From: Gracilaria domingensis
Taxonomy: Eukaryota > Rhodophyta > Florideophyceae > Gracilariales > Gracilariaceae
Length of the DNA: 64,000 bases
NCBI GenBank assembly: GCA_022539475.1
Contig: VCMS01000043.1
Span: 62,001-126,000 of the forward strand
Direction: 5' to 3'
The position numbers and the translations under genes are program-made. The notes under the pieces are model-generated. The model saw only the letters and a list, made by a program, of their open reading frames with translations. It ran no database searches and was not told the origin of the DNA. Every line of letters starts with the position of its first letter. Within the stretch, counting starts at the first letter, position 1. This document shows, in pieces, positions 1 to 9,803 of the stretch.

Positions 1-294
1 GCGAATTCGCTCTTCTAAACAACTTTCTTACTCGTCTCCTCGGGCTTGATCCAGATGTAATCATCGCTTAATGGGCTTCGGGCTTGATGTGTCACTCATC
101 CGCATGAACGCGACACATTGTCTTGAATGCAGTCGTTTTGGTCGCCTGGTTCATAGGCGCAGCCTATCGAGTGTCATTCGACCTAAAAATGAGATATCTT
201 TCAGGTTCAAGAACGATGTTGCTGCAGGGCGACTAATGGTTGACACCCACATGCATGGAAAACACTTTTACTTCCGAAAGAGGAGGACTTCTTC
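1..294. other. No recognisable gene
   Basis: About 300 bases at the window edge. I see no start codon-led frame with family resemblance. It probably belongs to the upstream part of the decayed polymerase gene that becomes recognisable from about base 350, but nothing here can be aligned by eye. Confidence 0.4.
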
Positions 295-349
295 TTGGTG
301 AGCTTGTCTCAAAATGTACTTGCTGGTTCAACCCTCGCAGACCCGAACC

Positions 350-1500
350 GTATACTACGCAGCAGCGTCGATATCTCTCAGACTTCGAGGGCATTTGAGA
401 AGACCGGATCTTTTTGCCAACTCGTCTCCGAATGCGTTGAGGGGGCCAGGAGTCCTGATCGCCTTGCCGCATATCTTAGAGTTTTGCCTTTGACCAAGCA
501 ACTGACCTGCATCATGGGTAATCTTTGGTCGCATTCTCTGCGCGGATCCAGAGGTGAGTGCATCGAGTATCTTTTGTGCCATGTGTTCAAGCTTATTGGT
601 TCGAAGGTTGGACAAAACGCTGCAACAGGCGGTGTCTTTAGAGCTAAGTTGCTACTTACGGACAAGCTCAATCTCAGTGAACGAGAGAGAGTACTTCAAA
701 TTCATGGAAGGGAGCAAGCTCTGCAGAGAAAGAAGGAAGCGGGTACCACTCTAGACGATCACTGGTTCGGAAGTCCAGGAGCGACTGAGAACGGTCATAT
801 CGGTGCAGCACCGTCGAAACCTAATGGAAACGACTGCAAGAAGTCTGGGAAGGTAAAAGCGCGAGAAGAAAGCCACAGTATGCCGGTGGCCTTGTACTGG
901 AACCAGTGCGGGGTCGCTACGATTGATATGTGCTCCAGCTCGATTTCAACTCCTTTTATCCTTCAATTATCCCAGAGTTTAACATCTGCTTCACAGCGCT
1001 GCACGTCGATAAGAAGCGCGGCCATGATAGACCCGTCGAAAACGAAGATGTGGTTCTGGCGCCCGGGAATGACATTACTGGAGCTCAGGATAGTTTAAAC
1101 GGGTTGCTGCGACTTCCGAATCCCAGTGTGTCAGAAGGGATATTGCCAGGAGTTCTCCGAAGATTGGTGGAGCAGCGGAAACAGGTCAAGAAACTTTGAA
1201 GGAGGAACGACAACGTGCTGGGAAGGAGACTCCGTGAGCTCAGCAGTTGGATAATCCAACAATTGGCAATCAAGTTGACAGCCAATTCTTTGTGTCGTTG
1301 CCTAGGTTTCGAAGACTGGCGCTTCTACGCACATTCGTTGGCTGAGATGGTCGACACTCGGCAAAAACGCGATACACTTCAGAAAATTACTGACCTCGCA
1401 CGAGATATGTTCAATGCGAAGATCATATATCGTACGGCATCATTGCTTCACTGTTCGTTTACAGGGGCACAGAAAGCGTTGAACAAGTTCGGAAACTTGG
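350..1500 (+). pseudogene. POLA1: DNA polymerase alpha catalytic subunit, decayed copy 1
   Basis: Remnant of the family B replicative polymerase that extends primase primers at replication forks. Recognisable blocks in order: VLPLTKQLT..GNLWS..LRG (about 478-550, the start of the polymerase region), QYAGGLVLEP (about 875-905), motif A as LQLDFNSFYPSII (about 930-970), EFNICFTALHVDKKR, then LPNPSVSEGILP..LRRLVEQRKQVKKL, and QLAIKLTANSLCRCLGF (motif B region). The reading moves between all three frames. An in-frame TGA lies at 924-926, just before motif A, where the family has Lys or Arg (YDK or YDR). The motif C region near 1430 reads YRTASL instead of YGDTDS, so the catalytic aspartates are gone. 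Clearly non-functional. A second, shorter copy follows at 2090. Family assignment is firm; how it was duplicated is inference. Confidence 0.85.
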
Positions 1501-2089
1501 CACATGCACGCACATCCCCCTCCCTACATTCCCATCTATTCCCACTATCCTCCCCCACCTTCATATGCGCGCCGCCTTTCTACGGGTCTGTCTTCCTGCG
1601 CGAGGACATGTGCACGCTTAGTCACCCCTCGCCAGAGGCGCCCGTGCTGATGCCATGCCACGGCGAGCAGCGACTCGACCTTCTTTGATGGCTTGCTGGC
1701 AAGATAGACGCTGAAGCGTCAGTGGAGGACGTCGATCAGCTTACACACTTCTGAACCGCGCTTGGCGTTCGCTCGCAGGCCCTTAACCCGCAAAGAAGTC
1801 GCTTCCCGTTCACGGCTACACCACAAAGTGCGGGTGACCGTGCCGCAGCGTCCGCTTTTCTGCGCACTTTCATTGACTTGGCTTTTGCGTTTGACAGTCG
1901 GACCCACCATCTAAGTACCAATATTTCTGATCGTGATGGCAAAGATAGCGAAGCAAATGACGCTGCAGTAATTTGGGATATCTACCTTGCTATTTTCGAA
2001 CAAACAACATCGTTGATTCAAGATCGTCATCTTCTGGTTCCAGCCACCAAGCGATTGTTGAACGCCGCCCCGAAGAGAAAGCTGCTTTC
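1501..2089. other. Spacer between the two polymerase alpha remnants
   Basis: A C/T-rich stretch (about 1505-1560) and a GC-richer stretch (about 1560-1900) with no recognisable protein. It separates the end of the first polymerase copy from the start of the second. A coding-like run in 1930-2090 is not identifiable. It may be an insertion at the duplication junction. Confidence 0.4.
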
Positions 2090-2590
2090 CAGGCGCTCTG
2101 CGCTCGGCTTGAACAAGCCTGCCAAGATTGGTGGAGCTGCCGAAACAGCTCAAGAAACTTATGAGGGTGGAAAAGCAACGTACTGGGATGGAGACTCTGC
2201 GAGCTCAGCAGTTGGATATCCGACAATTGGCAATCAAGTTTACAGACAATTCGTTGTATGGTTGCCTATGTTTCGAAGGGTGGCGCTTCTACTCGCAGCC
2301 GTTGGATGAGATGTTCACTCGACAAGGACGTGATACACCCCAGAAAACTGCTGACCTCGCACGAGATACGTTCACTGCGAAGGTCATAAACGGCGACACT
2401 GCTTCACTGTTCGTTTACTCCGGCATGGGAAGCATTGAACAAGTTCGGAAACTTGACACTGAGTTCAAGAGGGATGTCAACTAGAAGTATAGGACCGTAG
2501 ATAGAGAGATCGATGTGATTCACAAGAAAATGCTTCTGCTAACGAAGAAGAAATACGCGGCACTATAGTTGTTGATCCAAAACTAAAAAC
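2090..2590 (+). pseudogene. POLA1: DNA polymerase alpha catalytic subunit, decayed copy 2
   Basis: Second partial copy, covering the same region as the 3' part of copy 1 and continuing further. In order: RLVE/PKQLKKLMRVEKQR, QLDIRQLAIKFTDNSLYGCL (motif B), FEGWRFYSQPL, TADLARDTFTAKVINGDTAS (motif C, where YGDTDS has become NGDTAS, so the second catalytic Asp is lost), then EIDVIHKKMLLLTKKKYAAL, which matches the pol alpha segment [22 protein letters not shown], and VVDPKLKTY. The frame breaks near 2484 (TAG) and after KKKYAAL. DNA similarity to copy 1 is obvious by eye, for example 1225-1275 against 2195-2245. It is less decayed than copy 1 but catalytically dead. Confidence 0.82.
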
Positions 2591-2715
2591 GTATTCATCT
2601 CTCTCTTACAGCTCCGTAGTCTCCAATTTCGGTGAGCTCCAGAAACGCTACTGCGAAGTTATCTACCCGATCTGTCGTGCCACATTGAACACGGATGCCA
2701 CCCCGCGCCCGACTT

Positions 2716-2777
2716 GGAGGAATTCCCCCGTTATGCCCGCCGGCATAGAGGAATTACCCTGTTATGCCCGCCCGAAT
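2716..2777 (+). repeat. Tandem duplication, 31-bp unit
   Basis: Two adjacent copies of a 31-bp unit of the form GAGGAATT(C/A)CCC(C/T)GTTATGCCCGCC. They differ at a few positions. A third, weaker echo (GGAAGAGATCCCC) follows. A local slippage or minisatellite seed. Confidence 0.6.
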
Positions 2778-3732
2778 GGAAGAGATCCCCGATTTGGGCG
2801 AGCCAAAACGTCATTTTTTTCAAATTTACGGAAACCACATGTAACAGTTTTCGACACATTATATTAGTAAATCTTTTCTTAAGCTCCAATCTTTGGAATT
2901 GTCGACGACCTATCGTCATCAAACTGCCTCCAATTCTAACCAAACTAACTTCATTTAAAAGGTCTTACTCTTGAATTTCTTTGCCCAGAGTCAGAGCGAG
3001 AGTAGTAGAATAGTTCAAGAGGTAGGTCGAAAAGAGTGCACCTTGTCAGACACCCTCAAAAAGAGGGATCAATATAAATTGTAACTCTTGTCATGCACGC
3101 TCAACCAAGAGAAAAAACCTCAAACGTTTCCTCACAAAGCAGGCCGAAATAAATCAACAAACGTACGAGCCTCGTACTACAAGGTGACTATCAGAGACTC
3201 TGCGCTTCGTAGAAAGACAAGCGTTTGAAGGCGCCTGCAGTCTGATAGCGACGTTCTTTTTTGCATGTGTTACATTTAATGCTAGTCTAGACTTATGGAA
3301 CAAATTCGATACATATAGTTTTTCGATGCATTTGTTAACTGCCTACCAGTTATGATTCTTTTTTTTCTGCAAAACTTTTTCAAGCGTAGCAGACAAACAA
3401 TTTAAATAAAATTTTGGTTGAGAAAAGCTCTTATTCAAACGGATTCCAAATCTTCACGGATGTGAAACACTCTTAATCTGCGTTTTTATAGTTTTTTGGA
3501 GGAGGATGTGCTTTTATTTCATCTAGTTTCTCTCGCATTACAGGTGTTACTTATTTGGAGGTTATATTGAAGATTTTTCACTATGAAATATTTGAGATAT
3601 GTGTCTCGCGCTAATGCTGTACGGGACCCTGGAGGGAGAATGACATTTTTTTGCGCTGGTTCTGTCTTTTTAAGTCTATCGAAACGTACAATGCTCCGTT
3701 AAGAAGACGCGAGTTGTATCTCACGTTCAATA

Positions 3733-3819
3733 TACTGCATTTGATATATAACAACCGCATATGCGTATCACTGCACTGCACTGATAGGCAAATGCGCATG
3801 TGATGTATCAAATACAGTA
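3733..3819. repeat. Imperfect 87-bp hairpin
   Basis: The two 43-base arms, starting at 3733 and ending at 3819, are reverse complements at about 35 of 43 positions with almost no loop (centre at TGCACTGCACTGCA). It could be a tiny MITE, a fold-back remnant or a structured RNA. No gene overlaps it. Confidence 0.6.
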
Positions 3820-4029
3820 CATCACACTCCACTGCAATGTGCTAGCTCAGTGGGGAGATATTCGTTTACCAGGGTTTACAGTATCTCATGCTGCTTAAAG
3901 AGTAGGAGGACAGGTAGAACGACTTTATGGTCTGGAATCAATCGAATATCTTCCACAATAAAGCAGGCCTATATTTGTGCAAACTATGGAGATTGACTGA
4001 CTACTCTAGTAAAACGACTAGTCATTACC

Positions 4030-4130
4030 ATCTTTTCTTAATTATTTCTAGAGCGTTGTGACTACATGATTTAGCATTTCTATGACTAGTGACTACTCAT
4101 TTTATTACTTTGGTAGTCAGAAATACGACC
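4030..4130 (+). repeat. Left member of an inverted repeat pair flanking the RNB gene
   Basis: About 100 bases that reappear in reverse complement at about 8350-8448, at roughly 70-75 percent identity by eye. Shared anchors are GTTGTGACTA, GACTACTCA and TTTGGTAGTC, followed by ACGACCCT or ACGTCCCT. The pair encloses an AT-rich 4.4-kb segment with the RNB exoribonuclease gene. It may be the terminal repeats of an old transposon or two copies of a MITE. Confidence 0.6.
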
Positions 4131-4470
4131 CTTTTTCGTAGCCAATTACAGCTTCTTTCTTGAGGATACTTAAAAAGACTCGATGAAGACAGATTAATTT
4201 TACTTGAATAAGATTGATGATTACTCTCGAATACTTTACTACCAACTACTCTACAATACATAAACACTTTGAAATAACGTAAACCTTCGAAAACTGTTAT
4301 TTTCACACTGAGCCTAGACATTGCAAAAGCTTTATCAAAAAATTCTCTTGTGTTGTCAATCAAACATCATATGTATATCTATATATATCTATTCCTTTGC
4401 GCACGACACGCAATTTAATCAATTGACTACAGTACTTTCTCTTACTAGGGAAAACCCGAACGCATTGCTT

Positions 4471-4725
4471 TCACCCGACAGCTGACCAATAATCAACAAA
4501 ACCAGATTCATCACAAATATGGAAAGCTTTCCGTCCAAATAGGGTATACCTAAGGCAATATGACAGCCTTGAGGTGTTCATTGCAGGGCTTATATCTTTG
4601 AAGGAAACTACGCCTTCTCTGGATGTGTATTGCTCTTCTGATACCCCATGAGGTCGCGACGCAATAAATGAAATTCGTTCCTTTGCATCTTCGCCGGCCA
4701 TTTCGACAATATACTCTACATTTGC
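4471..4725 (-). other. In-frame 84-codon extension after the RNB stop codon
   Basis: Directly after the TGA at 4726-4728 the same frame continues with ANVEYIVEMAGEDAKERI and stays open to a TGA at 4471. It begins with an acidic stretch and has no family match I recognise. It may be the original C terminus cut off by a CGA-to-TGA change, or chance open frame. Confidence 0.35.
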
Positions 4726-6951
4726 TCAGTAGTTCTTATCCAATTCTTTCCAAGAAGGATGATCTGGGGCATTGCTTCTTTTCAAAATTGGAAATATTGC
4801 ATGATGATAAAAAACTGGTTCTCCATTTTGTTGAATCGGTGTCAAGTAGTGTTCTGGAATACTATACTCATGAACGAGGTGACGAATTTCTAGTTTCCCA
4901 ACGTATTCGATATCCAGATTCCATAACCTTTGCGACTTCACTCGTTTCAAAGTGCGATACAGATCAATACGCCGCATAGCCATTCTGTGCGACACTTCTC
5001 TTTCCTTACCAGTGTCGATGATGTTAACGATGCGGCTCGAATTCAGCAGATAGTTGATTTCAGTATATTGATGCATGTTTTTATATGCTGCTTGATGCCT
5101 TAAAAAGCTTTTGATGTTAATGTGATTTTCCAAATCTATAGCGCGTCGGATAGGGGATGTGACCTGACAATATTGCGGTAAAAAAAGTGCATCATGAGAG
5201 AGGGGTTGAAGACAGTTCACTACAGCTCCACTTTTTTCATTCCCACGATATATGACGGGAATTTTATGCCAATGACAAAATCTCGCTGCAATCATGTTCG
5301 CACTTATCATCAACTCCTGAACCATATGGGATGCACTTAACTGATATTCTGAATTGACACCAGTTCGGTATGAAAATGCCTTTTGCATTTGGTTTCGGGC
5401 ATTTCTTAAATCCGCTATGTATGTTCCCGATAAATCACTTTGTTGGCCTCCTAATATTTTTTCGGCATCCGAATAAGAAAGCTTGTGAATATGAGTTAGA
5501 TTTGAAAGAAAAATATTCGTTCCAGTTACTTCTCCGTCAGAAGCAACCTTAAAGCTAAATATGATCACATCATTCTTTCCATATACAGCACCAAGACTGA
5601 GAACTTTTCCTGTTAAATCTGCAGGAAATAATGGCAACACGTGACATAATCGATCTTCAAGAAAGATTCCATTCAACTCTAAAGCGTGCGCATCTCCAAC
5701 CGAATGCCATTTTGTACTTTCTGCTTTTGTTAGAAATGGGGTATATACCGAACTGTGCCGCTTGGAAATCGTGTCCAAAAAGTTATCGGTTGAAGAATTC
5801 TGAGAAAGATATCTAGTCACATCCGTTATATGAACATGAAGTATGTTTTGTTCAACATCTATTGAAAATCCATCATCAGGATCCATAATATTGTCAAACG
5901 TGTCGATGCAGTACACTGGGAGATCATGAATGACTCTAATTCCGTCGTCAGTATCTTTTAAATGACGAGGAAATTCTTGTTGTGTCTCATGAACGCTTTG
6001 ATAAATTTCAATAAGATTGTTACAGTACATCTTATTATCCCCAGTTTCATCTTCCCACCTTTTTGTACCTGTGACGCGAAGAAAATTCAACTCAAAAGAA
6101 CGACCCATTCCAAACATATATAGAAAATTATCAATATCACTTGCTCGCAATGGTCTCTTCTTTCGTAAAGCTATTTGAATATGTTGCAAGAGATTTTCAT
6201 TTGTAGTTGTTCTCTTTTCTCTTGACTCAAGGAGAAGACCTGAAGTGAAAATCGATTCTTTCCATTTTCGATTGCTTTGCTTAGATCCCATGTACAAAGC
6301 TACCTCAATATATCTTTTCATCCAAAACGAATCTATTCTTCTAAATGATGCAAGACTCTCAGTTAAAATTGACAAGCGCAGTAAACAATAGCGGCAAAAC
6401 TTTCGAGTTGTATCACTTAGGGAAGTATATTTTGCACTATTATTCAATCTTAGCAGATGAAAACCCTCAAAAAGAAGCGCTATTTGACCTTCGTCTCTCC
6501 GCAAAATTGTAAAACCTTGATCCATGTACGCCATAAACACCATAGCAAATTGTTCGTATGGTTTAACTGTATAGTCTAGAGGTTTCGCAAAGACAACGTG
6601 GAAAATATCCTCGGGAGTAAAATCTTCATTATTTGGAAACTGAGAGCGCAATCGCATTTTTGCCGCGTGAACTTTTTCATGCCCTTCTAATGCCATCGAG
6701 AGCACCGCTATTTCGTATTCTTTTAAACTGGTTGTCTCAATGTCTTGTTCGGTGGAGCATGCACTACAAAAAACATTTTCTCGCCGTATGCGCTGCGTCG
6801 AAGAGTTGGCGATATCAACAATGAAAGTTTCATTATCATATTCTGCAGCCACACGTCCGAGAACTGGAAGGTACCTGAAAGCGTTCTGTGGTATGTCAAA
6901 ATCAAACGCAATTACGGCAGTACCCTCAATGCTGTCGTTTTCCTGCTCCAT
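4726..6951 (-). CDS. RNase II/RNB-family 3'-5' exoribonuclease (Dss1-like)
   Basis: Hydrolyses RNA from the 3' end. The RNB domain fills roughly residues 330-650 of 741. The Mg-binding motif reads CIDTFDNIMDPDDGFSI (about residues 349-365), matching the family IDxx..xxDxDD, and the downstream motifs MVQELMISANMIAARF and VTSPIRRAIDLENH are present. No N-terminal cold-shock or C-terminal S1 domain is obvious, which resembles the shorter organellar Dss1/RNR-like forms more than cytosolic Dis3. I chose the ATG at 6951 (MEQENDSIEG); the frame opens slightly earlier, at a TTG. The gene is AT-rich compared with the right-hand host genes and lies between inverted repeats at 4030 and 8350, which hints at transfer or capture. 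The stop is TGA, and the same frame stays open for 84 more codons. Family assignment is sure; location in an organelle is inference. Confidence 0.85.
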   Translation of the reverse strand: MEQENDSIEGTAVIAFDFDIPQNAFRYLPVLGRVAAEYDNETFIVDIANSSTQRIRRENVFCSACSTEQDIETTSLKEYEIAVLSMALEGHEKVHAAKMRLRSQFPNNEDFTPEDIFHVVFAKPLDYTVKPYEQFAMVFMAYMDQGFTILRRDEGQIALLFEGFHLLRLNNSAKYTSLSDTTRKFCRYCLLRLSILTESLASFRRIDSFWMKRYIEVALYMGSKQSNRKWKESIFTSGLLLESREKRTTTNENLLQHIQIALRKKRPLRASDIDNFLYMFGMGRSFELNFLRVTGTKRWEDETGDNKMYCNNLIEIYQSVHETQQEFPRHLKDTDDGIRVIHDLPVYCIDTFDNIMDPDDGFSIDVEQNILHVHITDVTRYLSQNSSTDNFLDTISKRHSSVYTPFLTKAESTKWHSVGDAHALELNGIFLEDRLCHVLPLFPADLTGKVLSLGAVYGKNDVIIFSFKVASDGEVTGTNIFLSNLTHIHKLSYSDAEKILGGQQSDLSGTYIADLRNARNQMQKAFSYRTGVNSEYQLSASHMVQELMISANMIAARFCHWHKIPVIYRGNEKSGAVVNCLQPLSHDALFLPQYCQVTSPIRRAIDLENHINIKSFLRHQAAYKNMHQYTEINYLLNSSRIVNIIDTGKEREVSHRMAMRRIDLYRTLKRVKSQRLWNLDIEYVGKLEIRHLVHEYSIPEHYLTPIQQNGEPVFYHHAIFPILKRSNAPDHPSWKELDKNY

Positions 6952-6978
6952 ACTTTCACATAGAGTAGTTGAAAGCAA

Positions 6979-7099
6979 TAGGCTACGAAATCAGTACCAC
7001 TACGTCTTCAAAATAGTATGCGTCTTATATGTACTATAGCGAACTAAGTAGTAGCACAACTGTGCGTTTTGTTAATTCAAAGAGTTTTGGTAAACAAGG
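6979..7099. promoter_or_regulatory. Upstream region of the RNB gene
   Basis: Short AT-rich stretch before the RNB start and the tandem duplication. No clear TATA box or other signal. Confidence 0.2.
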
Positions 7100-7411
7100 G
7101 AATATAACGATCGTTCAAATTGCTTTTAAGGCCAAATTCAGTTTAGCACACACACCAGTAGCATTATCGAGTGATTACATTGTAGTAAGCGGTTTTGAAT
7201 TTATGTAATAATCGGGCGCATCTTAGGACAGAATCGCGGTACAGATTTGATGATCGAATATAACGATTGTTCAAATGGCTTTTACGGCCAAATTTACTTT
7301 GGCAGCACATACCCGTAACATGTTTGAGTGACTACGTTCTAGTCAGCGGTGTGGAATTTATGTGACGATCAGGCGCAATTTAGAACGGAATCCAGGTGTT
7401 ACAGATTAGTT
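7100..7411 (+). repeat. Diverged tandem duplication, ~156-bp unit
   Basis: Copy 1 (7100-7255) and copy 2 (7256-about 7411) start with GAATATAACGAT(C/T)GTTCAAAT, share GAATTTATGTAA/GACGATC, and end with TACAGATT. They are roughly three-quarters identical. They lie directly upstream of the RNB gene. Confidence 0.75.
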
Positions 7412-8349
7412 GGCACCCGGTCATACAAATCCTTGTATTTTAATTCAAACGAGAGCACTTCTTGATCAGCGGTAAACAAGTTGTAACTAGTTTTAGTATC
7501 GTCGTTTTTCAAGGGCGCGGAGTTTCGTCCAGGAACACGAACTATCAAATTGTTCATAGTGGGAACGTGTTTTGGTCGAAGTGTTGCTTTCAACGCTATG
7601 GCAGAGACTTTACTTTATAGTTTGCATACTTCTATCTGCTTCAGACCTGACCTGCTTGCAACACCTAGCAAAAGATTTAGACTAAGGTACCGCAATTGTA
7701 AGAAATGAAAATCGCGAAATGAAAATCGCGCGGGGCGGACTGAAGTCGGAGAAGGAGATGAACTACCGTTTGCGCTCTAGCGCAGGTCGAAACTTTACAG
7801 CAGACCATATTATATCATGCGTAAATACCTGTTCCTACCTTGATTCTGAAGAAGCAATATAACGCTTATTATTATTAAACGTCTGTAAACTTTTACTATT
7901 TAGTAGTCTCCAACGGTCACGATACATTAACGTGCCGAACGAAACCAAATTTCTGGAGAAAGATTCAGCTTTTGAGAATAATCTTCATTAAAATGCTTAG
8001 CTGAAAGTTTGAATAAATTTATTTGTTAGCAAAACCGACGAAAACAAAATAGAGGTGTTTAATTTCATAAAGTTGAATATACCATTCAATAAGGGATTAA
8101 ACAGAATGAAAGCTTTTGCGTTAATGAATGGTTTATACGTTATTAAGCAATAAGTTATGGCACAAACGTAAAAGAATAAAAAATATTCTTTTAGATATGA
8201 GACGAAATTTTAAAAATTCCTAGTCTAATATTTTGCAAAAAGCACTAATTAGATTTGCACACATCCAAAACCTTGGAAGCTTTGAGAACGAAATTTTCCT
8301 GTACAGGCCATGTAGTGGAATGTGCAATAAGCACACTGCCAGATATACC

Positions 8350-8448
8350 AGGGACGTAGTTGCGACTACCAAAATATTAAATTGAGTAGTCAGTAATCGC
8401 AAAAATGGCAAATTGACTAGTCACAACTTTCTAAAAATAGAAAAAGAA
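8350..8448 (-). repeat. Right member of the inverted repeat pair flanking the RNB gene
   Basis: Reverse complement partner of 4030-4130. Read on the minus strand it gives AGTTGTGACTA, then GACTACTCAATTTAATATTTTGG and TAGTC in the same order and spacing as the left copy. Confidence 0.6.
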
Positions 8449-8716
8449 TAGGAAGGTGATCTGTCGTTCTGCTAATCTAGTTAGTAAATCGTTTTTATTT
8501 GGAATAATAGTCAGTCACAAATACGTCCTTGAGATATACTGATTGCGAGATTTTTGTTTTCAAAAATTGATTGATTTTTAATTTGTTGGCATAAGTGGAT
8601 CCATTGTAAAGGGTTTCTCCAGAAAGTATGTATACTGCGCCGTATGACTCTGCGCATTTTTTTAGTTCGAAAGACACCTGTATGGTTGTTTCTTCGAGAA
8701 GGTTTAGAGTCCGAAT

Positions 8717-8762
8717 ATATATATATATATTAGTCCGAACTTCGGACTAATGTATATATATA
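8717..8762. repeat. Near-perfect palindrome with AT-repeat arms
   Basis: The core ATTAGTCCGAA-C-TTCGGACTAAT (8729-8751) is a perfect inverted repeat with a one-base centre. It is extended on both sides by TATATATA runs with one mismatch. It could form a cruciform or a strong RNA hairpin. Confidence 0.8.
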
Positions 8763-9150
8763 AGCGGGAGGTTCATACGACAAACCGAAAATTGCCAATA
8801 GACCACCAGAAGAGTCGTAGATGCTACTAAATTAATTGAATTGTGGTAGAAATGGCTTTGCGTTTTTCTAGGAAAAGTTTTATTTATATAAAGTGTGTAT
8901 TCATCTTAACACACTTGCATCTACTTCGAAAATCAAAAATGTATGAAAAATCATAAACCAACTACATGTAACTTTGCAGATTAATATGGCATAACTTTCT
9001 AAGCGGATTTCTATGTTAAGAATAGCGTCTCTTTGATACCTTAAGAATATAAAAGTAAAAAAGTTCCAACCACCCATCCAGCCCAACAACTAGAAAAAAG
9101 CAGATCTTTTGTATTCTAGACCACAGGAAAGTCTTTCAAAACTGAGAACA

Positions 9151-9803
9151 ATGAATGGTAACAGAGCCAATGGAAATCATAGAAACGCGGGAAGTTCTCA
9201 TCATCATCGCCGCTCCAGACCTAGAGGTTTTCATCCATCGCATCTTTCATCTTTTAACGACAGAATCGAATGTCCTACAGATCCATTTTTTTTTCAAAGA
9301 CAGGTATTTTTGAGTACAAGCAATACGGAGATTTAATTCGTTGTCAAACATTGGCTTGGAAACAAAGAATTGAGAGATATAGACCACGTCGAGGCTTCCG
9401 TGACGAAATTTTTGAAGACTCAGTTTGCTCTCTAAGATCATGGACACTTTTCAACAAAGAGTTGATGAGAATGGGCGACGGCGAGTTTGACCTAACTGAT
9501 GGTTTCAGGTATGGCCAATCTCGTCGTGGAAGAGTCCTTGAGAATGGGGTGTTTTTCATTGAGAGGTTGAATCCTCGCAGTGCTTGGGGAGAGGAAGTGG
9601 CGGCTCCTCCCATTCTACCCATTCGTCACTTTCGCTCAAGTGAAGAGTTTTATCTTTGGATCTCCGTTAGTTCAGAACAAATGTATATTCAGACAAAAAT
9701 AATGAAAGAAATTATGAATTTTGATAATGCAATGGATACATTTAGCATCTGGGAAACGGAATACAACAGAGCAATTGTGCACTGGCTCAGCCATAATGAA
9801 TAG
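9151..9803 (+). CDS. Hypothetical protein, frame split at a T9 run
   Basis: I do not recognise the family. From an ATG at 9151 a His/Arg/Asn-rich N terminus (NGNHRNAGSSHHHRRSRP) leads to ECPTDPFF. At the run of nine T (9286-9294) the frame changes, and the protein continues as SKTGIFEYKQYGDLIRC.. to the stop at 9803. A change of one base in the T run would join both parts. The alternative is that the protein starts at the ATG at 9270 (MSYRSIFFSKTG, 177 aa) and the upstream frame is unrelated. The C-terminal half is well balanced in composition (many W, Y, F) and looks like a folded domain. An intron is not evident. Confidence 0.5.

Larger units (their letters stand above)
2778..4470. other. 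AT-rich intergenic stretch
   Basis: No frame with family resemblance on either strand. It contains the hairpin at 3733-3819 and, near its right side, the left member of the inverted repeat pair (about 4030-4130). Confidence 0.5.
7412..9108. other. AT-rich intergenic stretch
   Basis: No recognisable gene. It holds the right member of the inverted repeat pair (about 8350-8448) and the palindrome at 8717-8762. Confidence 0.5.
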
